A stretch of DNA of 64,000 nt from Enterococcus viikkiensis. Its GTDB lineage: Bacteria; Bacillota; Bacilli; Lactobacillales; Enterococcaceae. Positions 12,761-20,454 of the stretch are shown here, piece by piece. A program made the position numbers and the translations under genes. The stretch lies in contig NZ_BJDW01000002.1 of NCBI RefSeq assembly GCF_005405345.1, forward strand, positions 1-64,000, in the 5' to 3' direction. The notes beneath the pieces are model-generated. The model ran no database searches. It saw nothing but the letters and a program-made list of their open reading frames with translations, and was not told the DNA's origin. How positions within the stretch are numbered: the stretch's first letter is position 1; each line of letters begins with the position of its first letter.

Positions 12761-14447
12761 TGCGTAATTGTTCAATCGAAGTTTCTTCAGGCGTGACAAA
12801 AAGAGTCTTTTGATTTTCGTAGATTACAAATCCGGGCTTGGCACCATTTGGTTTATGGACATGCTTAACTGCGACATAATCCACTGGAACTTGCGCTGAT
12901 TGTCGGAATTTGGAGAAATAAGCCGCTAGCTCCGCCGCTTCCATTAAGGTTTCATCACTAGGATCATCACTTTTAATGATGACATGGGAGCCGGGGATAT
13001 TCTTGGCATGGAGCCAAATATCCGTTTTACGAGCTTGCTTCAAGGTTAACTGATCATTCTGCAAATTATTTTTACCAACTAGAATTTCAGTACCATCACT
13101 AGCAATGAAATGTTCGGGCTTAGAAGGGCTGTGTTTACGCTTTTTCTTGCTACCTTTTTGTTTTAAATAGCCGCTGGCAATCAGTTCTTCTTTGATCACT
13201 TCGATATCCATTGGGCCAGCAATTTCTAGTTGTGATAAGACGGATTCCAAATAAGCAATTTCAGCTTTCGCATCAGCGATTTGGTCATAAATCAGCTTGA
13301 CAGCATTTTTTAGCTTTTGATATTTTTGGAAATATTTTTGAGCATTTTGATTTGGTGTTAAAGCTGGATTCAAGGCAATTGTGATTGGCGTGTTTTCTTC
13401 GTAATAATTTTCCAACTGGATGCTTTCAGCACCGCGAGGGACTTGTGCCATAAAGGTTGTCAGCAGTTCACCATCTCTTCGATATTCTTCGGCATTCTCT
13501 GAATCTTGTAAAGTTTTTTCACGTTTAGCTAGCTTCGTCTGATTACGTTTGATTTCGTTATCGACTTTACGAATCAGTTCGTTGCCTAATTGTTTGACGC
13601 GATCCTTTTCAGCCTTTTCACCGTAAAAAGCATCTAACAAGTTGCTTAGGCTTTGATAAGTCGTTGTCGTATCAAAGCTGTTGAAAGCTAAAGGGGCAAA
13701 AAATTCTTTTTGGCCGATTGTACCAAGGGTAGGGACCAAGTTGCTTTGAATACTTTGCCAAAAATCAGACCAGACAGCCATTTTTTCATTGGGTTTTTCA
13801 GCTAACCGCAGGGCTAATTCGTTTGCGGTGTCCCGTCCAAGACCTTGAAAAGTTTGCTGCAAGTAACGGCCATCTAGTTCTTCGGCGGTAGAAAGCAGCG
13901 TAAAGACTTGCTCTTTCGTAACATGAAATGGATTTAGTTGAGTTTGTTTCGGCGGCTCGATATACTCGCTACCAGGCAATAACGACCGATAAGTATTTTG
14001 CGAATGACCGACATGTTTGATCGTATCCAGAATTTTTCCCGTTTGCTTATTTAATAATACGATCGCTGAATGACGACCCATCAACTCAACGATGAGGACA
14101 ATATTTTGCAGGTCACCAAGCTCATCTCGTTTGCTAAATGTAAAATGAACAACCCGATCGTTTTCAATTTGGTGAATGTCTTCCAAGATAGCGCCATCTA
14201 AATGCTTCCGCAGCATCATGACAAAATTTGGGGGAGTATCAGGATTTGTATAAGCAATCTCGGTTAATTGGATCCGAGCATAGCTTGGGTGAGCAGAAAG
14301 CAGGAGCTTCTGATTTTTGCCTTGTGCACGGATGACTAATACAATTTCATGTTCGTAAGGCTGGTGAATCTTGGAAATTCTTCCGGTGCTAAGCTGATCA
14401 TTTAACTCCCGCACCATTGCATGGGTAAAAACTCCATCAAAGGACAT
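12744..14447 (-). CDS. rqcH: RqcH/FbpA-like NFACT protein (ribosome quality control)
   Basis: This 567-residue protein belongs to the NFACT family (Rqc2/NEMF/FbpA). Family members bind stalled 50S subunits carrying peptidyl-tRNA and add C-terminal alanine tails that mark peptides for degradation; some were first described as fibronectin-binding proteins. The N-terminal NFACT-N domain keeps the Asp-Arg pair at residues 97-98, the position known to matter in Bacillus subtilis RqcH. A charged coiled-coil region follows (about 285-400), then a C-terminal NFACT-R domain with DIWLHAKNIPGSHVII. It is monocistronic and convergent with the AI-2E gene. Confidence 0.88.
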   Translation of the reverse strand: MSFDGVFTHAMVRELNDQLSTGRISKIHQPYEHEIVLVIRAQGKNQKLLLSAHPSYARIQLTEIAYTNPDTPPNFVMMLRKHLDGAILEDIHQIENDRVVHFTFSKRDELGDLQNIVLIVELMGRHSAIVLLNKQTGKILDTIKHVGHSQNTYRSLLPGSEYIEPPKQTQLNPFHVTKEQVFTLLSTAEELDGRYLQQTFQGLGRDTANELALRLAEKPNEKMAVWSDFWQSIQSNLVPTLGTIGQKEFFAPLAFNSFDTTTTYQSLSNLLDAFYGEKAEKDRVKQLGNELIRKVDNEIKRNQTKLAKREKTLQDSENAEEYRRDGELLTTFMAQVPRGAESIQLENYYEENTPITIALNPALTPNQNAQKYFQKYQKLKNAVKLIYDQIADAKAEIAYLESVLSQLEIAGPMDIEVIKEELIASGYLKQKGSKKKRKHSPSKPEHFIASDGTEILVGKNNLQNDQLTLKQARKTDIWLHAKNIPGSHVIIKSDDPSDETLMEAAELAAYFSKFRQSAQVPVDYVAVKHVHKPNGAKPGFVIYENQKTLFVTPEETSIEQLRKNGTA

Positions 14448-14489
14448 ATTTTATCCCTCATTTCTATTCGTAATAGTTCTATTATAAAC

Positions 14490-14522
14490 AAAAAAGGGCC
14501 AGTGACCAAGTAAGTCACTGGC
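14490..14522 (-). terminator. Terminator of the PEP carboxykinase gene
   Basis: A perfect 9-bp stem (GCCAGTGAC / GTCACTGGC, 7-base loop) lies just after the stop codon of the gene at 14529-16196. Read on the minus strand it is followed by a CCTTTTTTG tract. Confidence 0.88.
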
Positions 14523-14528
14523 AAGTGG

Positions 14529-16196
14529 TTAAAGATTAATTGTTTCTTTGTAGCTATTGAGTTGATCCAGCAGCCCTAATAACAATTGCTCCGCCTCGTT
14601 CGGCAAACGATCATACCCTCTGTGAAAAGTTTTGCGCGACTGAACAAAGGCTAGACGCGTTTCTAAGCGACTCATTAAATGGAGCAAGTAATCTTGGCTA
14701 TCGAAATTTGGCTCATGTCCTTTTACCGGTAAGTAACTGATTTTATCTAAAGGTCCGAAGGGTTTAAAGGAAGCTGAACCGTCAATGATTTTTTCAATAC
14801 TGGAAAGGGTCTGTTCTGGCGTGACCTTGTTCTCTTTAAAATCACCGGTATTCAAAATGAAGCAAGCTGTTTGCTGTTTTTCGAATAACTCTTTGAAATC
14901 TTGATAATCCTCCTGTAACGGATAACAGCGGAAGGGATTCGCAAAAGGTTCGATCACTAATTGATCAGACTTTTCGCCAACGACGTTTTCAGCTGTCGAA
15001 CGTTTGGTAGCTAAAGTGGCTCCAAAAATAGCAGCCAACGAAGGATCTTCTATTTTGATTAGAGGGGGTAGACTGTCATCCTTCATGATCCAGAATAATC
15101 CGTCAACTTTTTCAGCAATATGATCGACCCGATTCGGCGTAGCATAACGGCTCTTAATGCTGCGGCCGTTGCCGTTACGAATATCTTCGGTGACTAAAAC
15201 TTTCTTATTCTCCTTATCTAAAGTGACGCCAACATTTTGAGCAGTTACAATATATTGGATTTGTTCACTAGTCATCGGATAATCCTGCGTTTTATCAAAG
15301 TAAGACGGCTCTAAAGCCGTGGTTGAACCTGTATCTTTGGAAATTACAAAGGCATCATCGTGAAGAACGTCGACTTCCCCTTTATTTTTAGGTTTTGCTA
15401 AAGTGATGGTTGATTTTCCAGAACCAGATAAACCAAAAGCGGCCATCGTGTATTTTTTATTTTCCAACAAGTATTGTTTCATACCACCATGACAAGCAAT
15501 AAACCCATTGCGATGGGCCGTGGCCCAAGCTAAGGTCAACGTCGCTTTCTTTAATTCGCCAAAGTAGCGTAGTCCTAAAATACCGGCGCAATTATGCTTC
15601 GGATCAATTACCACAACACCATCAGGAAAATCAGGGTGCTGCCAATCCGGGTCTGCAAAAAGGAATAAATCCCCGGTATTAATGGCTTTAGATTTGTGAT
15701 AAAACTGCTGCTTTGCATCATCAATTTGGAAATTTAATAAGTAGGAATAAAGGTTTGGGCTGTAGTCAGAGGGGAGCATCAAATGAGCCTTCACCGTAAA
15801 TTCTTCGTCTAAACCTACCAGCACAGCGCCAGAGTAAAATTGCTTGTCTCTTGACTGAAAGACCGCTTCTCGTAGTAATTCACTATAAAAATTTGCATCA
15901 ATGCCTTCTTGTCCCACAATTCTTCGCGCTGCTGCAGTTCGACCTACGATAGTGCCATCATTCGTAACTAAAACTTTTGCATCTGTCGGTAGTTGTAAGT
16001 TGTCGGAGTGGGCGACGCTTAGATCAGTAGTGATTGTTCCAGGGCTATTTTTTGCTAAGGTATAAGCATCCGTCAAATGACGAATTTGTGTCACGTTGTT
16101 CCCATAAAAAGCGGTCTCAATCACACTGCGAATAGTCGAAAAAAGGCAATTCTTTTTGGTGATGTCTTCATGACTAAAATGTTCAATACTACTCAT
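14529..16196 (-). CDS. pckA: Divergent ATP-type phosphoenolpyruvate carboxykinase
   Basis: This 555-residue protein resembles ATP-dependent PEP carboxykinase, which interconverts oxaloacetate and PEP in the cytoplasm. The kinase P-loop reads FGLSGSGKST (residues 254-263) and a metal-binding pair lies in LHDDAF (279-284). Both differ slightly from the classic GLSGTGKTT and DDD forms, so this belongs to a lactic-acid-bacterial branch. The start is preceded by GAGGAGG on the minus strand. A TATAAT-like element lies upstream (complement of 16226-16236), next to a partial catabolite-response-like sequence that I consider weak. The gene ends in its own terminator. Confidence 0.8.
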   Translation of the reverse strand: MSSIEHFSHEDITKKNCLFSTIRSVIETAFYGNNVTQIRHLTDAYTLAKNSPGTITTDLSVAHSDNLQLPTDAKVLVTNDGTIVGRTAAARRIVGQEGIDANFYSELLREAVFQSRDKQFYSGAVLVGLDEEFTVKAHLMLPSDYSPNLYSYLLNFQIDDAKQQFYHKSKAINTGDLFLFADPDWQHPDFPDGVVVIDPKHNCAGILGLRYFGELKKATLTLAWATAHRNGFIACHGGMKQYLLENKKYTMAAFGLSGSGKSTITLAKPKNKGEVDVLHDDAFVISKDTGSTTALEPSYFDKTQDYPMTSEQIQYIVTAQNVGVTLDKENKKVLVTEDIRNGNGRSIKSRYATPNRVDHIAEKVDGLFWIMKDDSLPPLIKIEDPSLAAIFGATLATKRSTAENVVGEKSDQLVIEPFANPFRCYPLQEDYQDFKELFEKQQTACFILNTGDFKENKVTPEQTLSSIEKIIDGSASFKPFGPLDKISYLPVKGHEPNFDSQDYLLHLMSRLETRLAFVQSRKTFHRGYDRLPNEAEQLLLGLLDQLNSYKETINL

Positions 16197-16370
16197 CTGA
16201 AAACCTCCTCGAATTAAATCGTTATCATTATAATAGCATTAAAATAAAGCGCTCACAATTAAATAAAAAAACGTTATTCAATAAAAATGAATGAGGATAA
16301 TGGATTCATCTTTATCAAGGTAGCGCTTTTAAGATAAAAATAATATAATGATAAGAAGGAGGGCGTGAAT

Positions 16371-16931
16371 ATGGCTAGGTATCTAGAAACATTTAAAGAG
16401 AATGTGATTATTTATTGGCATAAATTTATTAATATCGTCTCTGAAAATGAGCGCCGTTCCTTAACGATCCTCTTTAGTTTAGTTGTAATGACACTTGTTT
16501 TTTCAGCTTCGGCCGTTTATGCGCAAAAAAATATTCGACAAGATCAACTGAATGAATTAGTGTTCCGTTCGTTAAAGTCCGATCATTTGATTCCTTTAAA
16601 GTATCAAACAATTGAACAAAAGATTAAACAAACTAAAGCGATCTCGATCATGTTTAGCCAACCAGACGGGACTTCTTTTGAAAATGTTATGACCATTCTT
16701 GACGACCCAGATCAAGAAAATATGTTAAATCGAAAATTTTATTATTATCCAATCGTTTACGATAGTGAAACGATCGCCGAAAAATATCGGCTTGATCCAC
16801 GACAGGTAACCTTCATTTTCTTCCAAAACGGGAAAGAAAAAAATCGCTTCGTAGTGGAAAGCTTGAAGGACTTAAATAACGAATTTATCCCTGAACTAAA
16901 TCGCTTACCGATGTGGAAATTAAAAGAGTGA
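16371..16931 (+). CDS. Unknown single-pass membrane protein
   Basis: I do not recognise this 186-residue protein. A short cytoplasmic N terminus is followed by one hydrophobic helix at about residues 27-48 and then a roughly 135-residue soluble, probably extracellular domain rich in charged residues (MFSQPDGTSFENVMTILDDP, VESLKDLNNEFIPELN). I prefer the ATG at 16371 because AAGGAGGG lies 7 bases upstream; a GTG at 16365 is too close to it. A TATAAT box at 16344-16349 probably belongs to its promoter. It is divergent from pckA and may be a one-gene unit. Confidence 0.75.
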   Translation: MARYLETFKENVIIYWHKFINIVSENERRSLTILFSLVVMTLVFSASAVYAQKNIRQDQLNELVFRSLKSDHLIPLKYQTIEQKIKQTKAISIMFSQPDGTSFENVMTILDDPDQENMLNRKFYYYPIVYDSETIAEKYRLDPRQVTFIFFQNGKEKNRFVVESLKDLNNEFIPELNRLPMWKLKE

Positions 16932-16977
16932 AAATGAGAATATTCGAAAAACAATGAGCTTTTTTTAATTAAAAGTG

Positions 16978-17006
16978 TTGACAGTCGATTTTTTTTCCGC
17001 TAAACT
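16978..17006 (+). promoter_or_regulatory. Promoter of the Trp leader / ABC transporter operon
   Basis: A consensus -35 TTGACA (16978-16983) and a -10 TAAACT (17001-17006) are separated by 17 bases. A start of transcription near 17013 would put the leader peptide ATG about 27 bases into the RNA. Confidence 0.85.
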
Positions 17007-17039
17007 AACGTCAACATCAATCAAGAAGGAGTGACATTC

Positions 17040-17099
17040 ATGAGACAAGCAAACTTATCTAATCATCAATTGAATAGCTGGCAAAACTGGCGTAGATAA
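17040..17099 (+). CDS. Leader peptide with two Trp codons
   Basis: A 19-residue ORF reading MRQANLSNHQLNSWQNWRR lies directly behind the promoter. AAGGAG (17026-17031) is 8 bases before the ATG. Trp codons at positions 14 and 17 (17079-17081, 17088-17090) lie close to the stop, as in classical attenuators. The first arm of the attenuator starts at the base after the stop codon. Trp is rare in proteins, so two in 19 residues ahead of an amino-acid-type ABC transporter strongly suggests a sensor of charged tRNA-Trp. Confidence 0.88.
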   Translation: MRQANLSNHQLNSWQNWRR

Positions 17100-17217
17100 G
17101 TTGTATTTATGAATTCACTCATAGATACAACGTTTAGACAACTTCTAAATTTTGTATCTATGCTGGATATTTTTTCATGTCTATTCCCGCATAGAGACTA
17201 TCTATGCGGTTTTTGTT
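17100..17217 (+). promoter_or_regulatory. Five-strand Trp attenuator of the transporter operon
   Basis: Strand 1 (17100-17112) pairs with strand 2 (17119-17131) over 13 bp including one G-U. Strand 2 (17120-17130) pairs perfectly with strand 3 (17152-17162). Strand 3 (17157-17166) pairs with strand 4 (17187-17195) with one bulged base. Strand 4 pairs with strand 5 (17201-17209) as a perfect 9-bp terminator followed by TTTTTGTTTTTTT. Inferred logic: a ribosome at the leader stop codon covers strand 1, so 2:3 forms and the terminator is free. A ribosome stalled at the Trp codons leaves 1:2 intact, so 3:4 forms and read-through follows. Confidence 0.85.
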
Positions 17218-17225
17218 TTTTTCAG

Positions 17226-17257
17226 GACAACTACCGTAAACTTTTTGGGTAGTTGTC
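17226..17257 (+). other. Second hairpin after the Trp attenuator
   Basis: GACAACTACC (17226-17235) and GGTAGTTGTC (17248-17257) form a perfect 10-bp stem with a 12-base loop. The following TATTTATTTG is only partly T-rich. Its 3' arm could also pair with GACAACT at 17137-17143 between strands 2 and 3, so it may be a second switch element or a back-up terminator. The aro attenuator also has a second hairpin at the same relative place. Confidence 0.6.
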
Positions 17258-17298
17258 TATTTATTTGTAATCAAACAAAAAAATCGGAGGAATTTATC

Positions 17299-18309
17299 AT
17301 GAAAAATAAAGGGATTATCGGATCAATCATCGCATTAGCAGTCATTTTAATTGGGGTATTCGCCTATCAAATGGGTTCACGACAAACGAGTGCAACTGAA
17401 ACAAAAGAAGAAATGAGAACCGTTGGAATCTTGCAATTTATCAGCCATCCGTCATTAGACCAAATCAAAAATGGTGTGATCGAAGGCTTGAAAGAAGAAG
17501 GCTACGAGGATGGCAAGAATATCAAAATCGAATTTTTGAATGGTCAAGGCGACCAAAGTAAATTAAACAGTATGAGTCAGCAATTGTTGGACAAAAATTC
17601 AGACGTTCTAGTCGGTATTGCGACACCCGCAGCTAAAGCATTAGCCAATGCGACTACTGATAAACCAATCATTATGTCAGCAATCAGTGATCCGATCGGT
17701 GCAGGTCTTGTAAAAGATTTAAAACATCCTGGAGGAAATATCACTGGAGTGAACAACTTGACCCCAGTGGATCAGCAACTTGATATGGCGAAGAAATTAT
17801 TTCCAGATGCGAAAACAGTCGGTATGATCTATTCGTCTTCAGAAGAAAATTCTAAATCACAAATCGATCGAGCAGAAAAACGTGCGAAAAATGACGGATT
17901 GACAGTCAAAAAATATGCTATCAGCTCTAGTAACGATATTGCTCAGATCACCCAGCAAGCCTGTCAAGAAACAGATTATTTGTATATTCCACAAGACAAT
18001 ACGATCGCTAGTGCCTTCCAAACAATGATCAATGAATCAGATAAAGCGAAAAAGCCAGTCTTTGTTTCAGTTGATAATATGGTAAAAGAAGGCGGGATCG
18101 CTACAGTCGGACAAAATCAATTCAAACTCGGCGTGGAATCTGGGAAAATGGCTGCCGATGTATTAAACGGTAAATCTAAACCAGCAACGACCCCAGTGAA
18201 TGTGATCGATTACGGTGACATGATTATTAACGAAGAAAAAGCGAAAGAGTTAGGAATTACGATTCCTGCTAGTGTTAAAGAGAAAGCAGAAGTAGTTAAA
18301 GGAGAGTAG
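17299..18309 (+). CDS. trpX: ABC transporter substrate-binding protein, TrpX-like
   Basis: This 336-residue protein belongs to the ABC_sub_bind (PF04392-like) family. An uncleaved or cleavable hydrophobic N terminus (residues about 5-26) has no lipobox Cys, so it may be membrane-anchored rather than a lipoprotein. The periplasmic-binding-protein-like fold follows (VGILQFISHPSLDQIKNGV, ISDPIGAGLVKDL, PVFVSVDNMVKEGGIATVGQ). I chose the ATG at 17299, with CGGAGG 8 bases upstream; an open frame extends further upstream but lies in the attenuator. The Trp leader peptide supports tryptophan as substrate. Confidence 0.85.
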   Translation: MKNKGIIGSIIALAVILIGVFAYQMGSRQTSATETKEEMRTVGILQFISHPSLDQIKNGVIEGLKEEGYEDGKNIKIEFLNGQGDQSKLNSMSQQLLDKNSDVLVGIATPAAKALANATTDKPIIMSAISDPIGAGLVKDLKHPGGNITGVNNLTPVDQQLDMAKKLFPDAKTVGMIYSSSEENSKSQIDRAEKRAKNDGLTVKKYAISSSNDIAQITQQACQETDYLYIPQDNTIASAFQTMINESDKAKKPVFVSVDNMVKEGGIATVGQNQFKLGVESGKMAADVLNGKSKPATTPVNVIDYGDMIINEEKAKELGITIPASVKEKAEVVKGE

Positions 18310-18313
18310 AAAA

Positions 18314-19195
18314 ATGGTGATTTCAGCGATTGGGCAAGGATTTTTATGGGGAATTTTAGGTTTAGGAATTTTTATGACCTACCGCATTTTAAATTTTCCA
18401 GATATGACAACAGAAGGGTCATTCCCATTAGGCGGAGCGGTCTGTGTAACGGCGATTACTCACGGCGTCTCTCCACTTCTAGCGACCCTTTTAGGAATCG
18501 TCGCAGGAATGTGTGCCGGCTTTGTTACAGGAATGCTTTATACTAAAGGAAAAATCCCAGTTATTTTAGCTGGAATTTTAGTGATGTCGGGATTGAATTC
18601 GGTGATGCTATTCATCATGCAGACACCTAATCTTTCTTTATTGAAGCAACCGAAAATTCAAGATTTTTTTACCAACTTAAATCTGCCAGATCATTTTGAT
18701 ATTGTTCTCTTAGGTTTGTTGGCGATTTTGATCATCATCGCCTTACTATTATTTTTCTTTTTCACGGATTTCGGCCAGGCCTATATCGCCACTGGAGACA
18801 ATGAGAACATGGCGCGCTCGATTGGTATCAATACGGATCGTATGAAAGTTATCGGCCTGACGCTATCAAATGGTGTGATTGCCCTGTCTGGTGCATTGAT
18901 TGCACAAAATGATGGGTATGCAGATATCGGCAAAGGTGTCGGTGTGATTGTCATCGGTCTAGCCTCCATTATTATTGGTGAGGTTTTGTACGGCGAAGTC
19001 ACGTTTATAGAACGTTTGGTAGCTATTGTTTTAGGCAGTATCATCTATCAGTTATTGATCTTACTAATCATCAAAGTGGGCCTAGATACGACTTACTTGA
19101 AAATTTTCTCGTCAATCATCTTGGCACTATGTTTAACGATTCCACGTTTAAAAGAGACCTTGCATTTAAAGACTGGATTAGAGAAGGAGGCGTAA
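18314..19195 (+). CDS. trpY: ABC transporter permease, TrpY-like
   Basis: This is a 293-residue membrane protein of the branched-chain-type (BPD_transp_2) permease class, with about 8 hydrophobic segments. It starts 4 bases after trpX and ends 4 bases before trpZ. The segment GDNENMARSIGINTDRMK resembles the coupling loop that docks the ATPase. With TrpX and TrpZ it should form a high-affinity importer, probably for tryptophan or a precursor, under control of the upstream attenuator. Confidence 0.85.
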   Translation: MVISAIGQGFLWGILGLGIFMTYRILNFPDMTTEGSFPLGGAVCVTAITHGVSPLLATLLGIVAGMCAGFVTGMLYTKGKIPVILAGILVMSGLNSVMLFIMQTPNLSLLKQPKIQDFFTNLNLPDHFDIVLLGLLAILIIIALLLFFFFTDFGQAYIATGDNENMARSIGINTDRMKVIGLTLSNGVIALSGALIAQNDGYADIGKGVGVIVIGLASIIIGEVLYGEVTFIERLVAIVLGSIIYQLLILLIIKVGLDTTYLKIFSSIILALCLTIPRLKETLHLKTGLEKEA

Positions 19196-19199
19196 TTTG

Positions 19200-19982
19200 A
19201 TGAATGCCTTAGAAGTGAGAAATGCTAGTAAAACCATTAGTAACGGCGTCAACGATCAACGAAAAATTTTGAATAATGTCAATTTGACGATCGCTCCAGG
19301 CGAGTTCGTAACTATCTTAGGAGGCAATGGGGCAGGGAAAAGTACGTTGTTCAACAGCGTGTCTGGTAGCCTACAGCTAGACAGTGGAACCATTGCAGTA
19401 ATGGGAAAAGATTTAACGAAACTTTCTGAAGAACAAAGAGCCTCCTCAATTGCTCGGGTCTTTCAAGATCCAAAGATGGGAACTGCACCGCGATTAACTG
19501 TCGCGGAAAATTTGGGGCTAGCTGAAAAGCGCGGAAAAAAACGACGGCTGAAGCAGCGGCAGCTGAACCAGAGGAAAGAAATGTACCGAGAACTTTGTAA
19601 GCTTGTAGGAAATGGTTTGGAAAATCATCTCGATACACCAACAGGATTTCTTTCCGGCGGGCAACGCCAAGCATTAAGCTTATTGATGGCGACAATCACT
19701 AAACCGGATTTATTATTATTAGATGAACATACAGCGGCACTCGATCCAAAAACCGCGAAGCACTTGATGCTCTTAACGGATCAGCGAATTAAAGAAGAAC
19801 AGCTCACTTGTCTAATGGTCACTCACAAAATGGAGGATGCTCTCCATTACGGCGACCGCGTGATCGTAATGGAAAAAGGTGAGGTCATTAAAGATATTAG
19901 CGGAGAAGCGAAAAAGCAGATGACCTTAGCGGATTTATTCTTACTTTTTGAGGAGAGCGAGACAGTAGCTGAAGTAATATAA
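19200..19982 (+). CDS. trpZ: ABC transporter ATP-binding protein, TrpZ-like
   Basis: This 260-residue ABC ATPase has Walker A GGNGAGKST near residue 41-49, signature LSGGQRQ near residue 147, and Walker B LLLLDEHTAALD near residue 168, followed by an H-loop (MVTHKMEDA). I prefer the ATG at 19200 (AAGGAGG at 19184-19190) over the in-frame TTG at 19197. It is the last gene of the transporter unit. About 30 bases later the promoter of the aro leader begins, and I see no clear separate terminator in between. Confidence 0.87.
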   Translation: MNALEVRNASKTISNGVNDQRKILNNVNLTIAPGEFVTILGGNGAGKSTLFNSVSGSLQLDSGTIAVMGKDLTKLSEEQRASSIARVFQDPKMGTAPRLTVAENLGLAEKRGKKRRLKQRQLNQRKEMYRELCKLVGNGLENHLDTPTGFLSGGQRQALSLLMATITKPDLLLLDEHTAALDPKTAKHLMLLTDQRIKEEQLTCLMVTHKMEDALHYGDRVIVMEKGEVIKDISGEAKKQMTLADLFLLFEESETVAEVI

Positions 19983-20014
19983 ATAAAATTATTTGCAGAA
20001 AATAAAAAAATAGG

Positions 20015-20043
20015 TTGACTTATTTTATAAACAACTCTATACT
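20015..20043 (+). promoter_or_regulatory. Promoter of the aromatic leader / aro operon
   Basis: A -35 TTGACT (20015-20020) and a -10 TATACT (20038-20043) lie 17 bases apart. The leader ATG is about 35 bases downstream of the -10. Confidence 0.85.
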
Positions 20044-20077
20044 AAGCACAACCTTAAATCAGTTTGGAGCGATTTTT

Positions 20078-20140
20078 ATGAATACGAATAAGAGTACGCA
20101 CACACAACTGAATAATTATTACTTTAGCTATTTTAGATAG
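20078..20140 (+). CDS. Leader peptide rich in Tyr and Phe codons
   Basis: A 20-residue ORF reading MNTNKSTHTQLNNYYFSYFR ends in TAG. Five of its last seven residues are Tyr or Phe (Y14, Y15, F16, Y18, F19). A GGAG site (20066-20069) lies 8 bases upstream. The layout and the core QLN then aromatic residues then Arg-stop match the Trp leader at 17040-17099. The first attenuator arm starts at the next base. Its position before genes for chorismate, Phe and Tyr synthesis supports a role as sensor of charged tRNA-Phe and tRNA-Tyr. Confidence 0.9.
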   Translation: MNTNKSTHTQLNNYYFSYFR

Positions 20141-20250
20141 GTTTGTGTTCATGATTCATGGATGCAAACGACACAAGTTTGTATCTATGATGGCTAAGGA
20201 TTTTAAGTTTGACTTAATGCCACATAGATGAAAATCTATAGTGGCTTTTT
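20141..20250 (+). promoter_or_regulatory. Five-strand Phe/Tyr attenuator of the aro operon
   Basis: Strand 1 (20141-20153) pairs with strand 2 (20157-20169) over 13 bp with three G-U pairs. Strand 2 pairs with strand 3 (20177-20189) over 13 bp with two G-U pairs. Strand 3 (20183-20194) pairs with strand 4 (20219-20229) over 11 bp with A190 bulged. Strand 4 pairs with strand 5 (20234-20245) as the terminator, followed by TTTTT. The order, the 13-bp first hairpin starting right after the stop codon and the single bulge in 3:4 are the same as in the Trp attenuator. Strand 3 shares TTTGTATCTATG with it. Confidence 0.87.
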
Positions 20251-20278
20251 CTTTGGATTCAATTTGTTTTGGAGACTA

Positions 20279-20312
20279 GGCTCATTGTAGATTTTCTACA
20301 GTGAGCCTTTTT
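20279..20312 (+). terminator. Second terminator in the aro leader
   Basis: GGCTCATTGTAGA (20279-20291) pairs with TCTACAGTGAGCC (20295-20307) over 13 bp including one G-U, with a TTT loop and a TTTTT tail. It stands 29 bases after the attenuator terminator and still 140 bases before aroE, so it adds a second stop on read-through. I see no antiterminator for it. The remaining leader (20313-20454) holds no clear gene. Confidence 0.8.
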
Positions 20313-20454
20313 GCGAGTTCCGTTATTTTTGGGAAAATGATTTCGCTGATTTCAAATGGCTGGCAAAGTCACTGATTAAAGGTTGATTCATAGCTTCACC
20401 GTAGAACAACGTGAAGATCATTATCTAGCTATACGAAAAAAGGAGTGAGGAAAG

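Noticed and set aside
16229-16262. Catabolite response element (cre) upstream of the PEP carboxykinase gene
   Set aside because: Only one half fits the consensus; the other half has two mismatches at key positions.
20337-20375. A third leader peptide (13 codons with one Trp) just before aroE
   Set aside because: No proper ribosome binding site and no following alternative hairpins.
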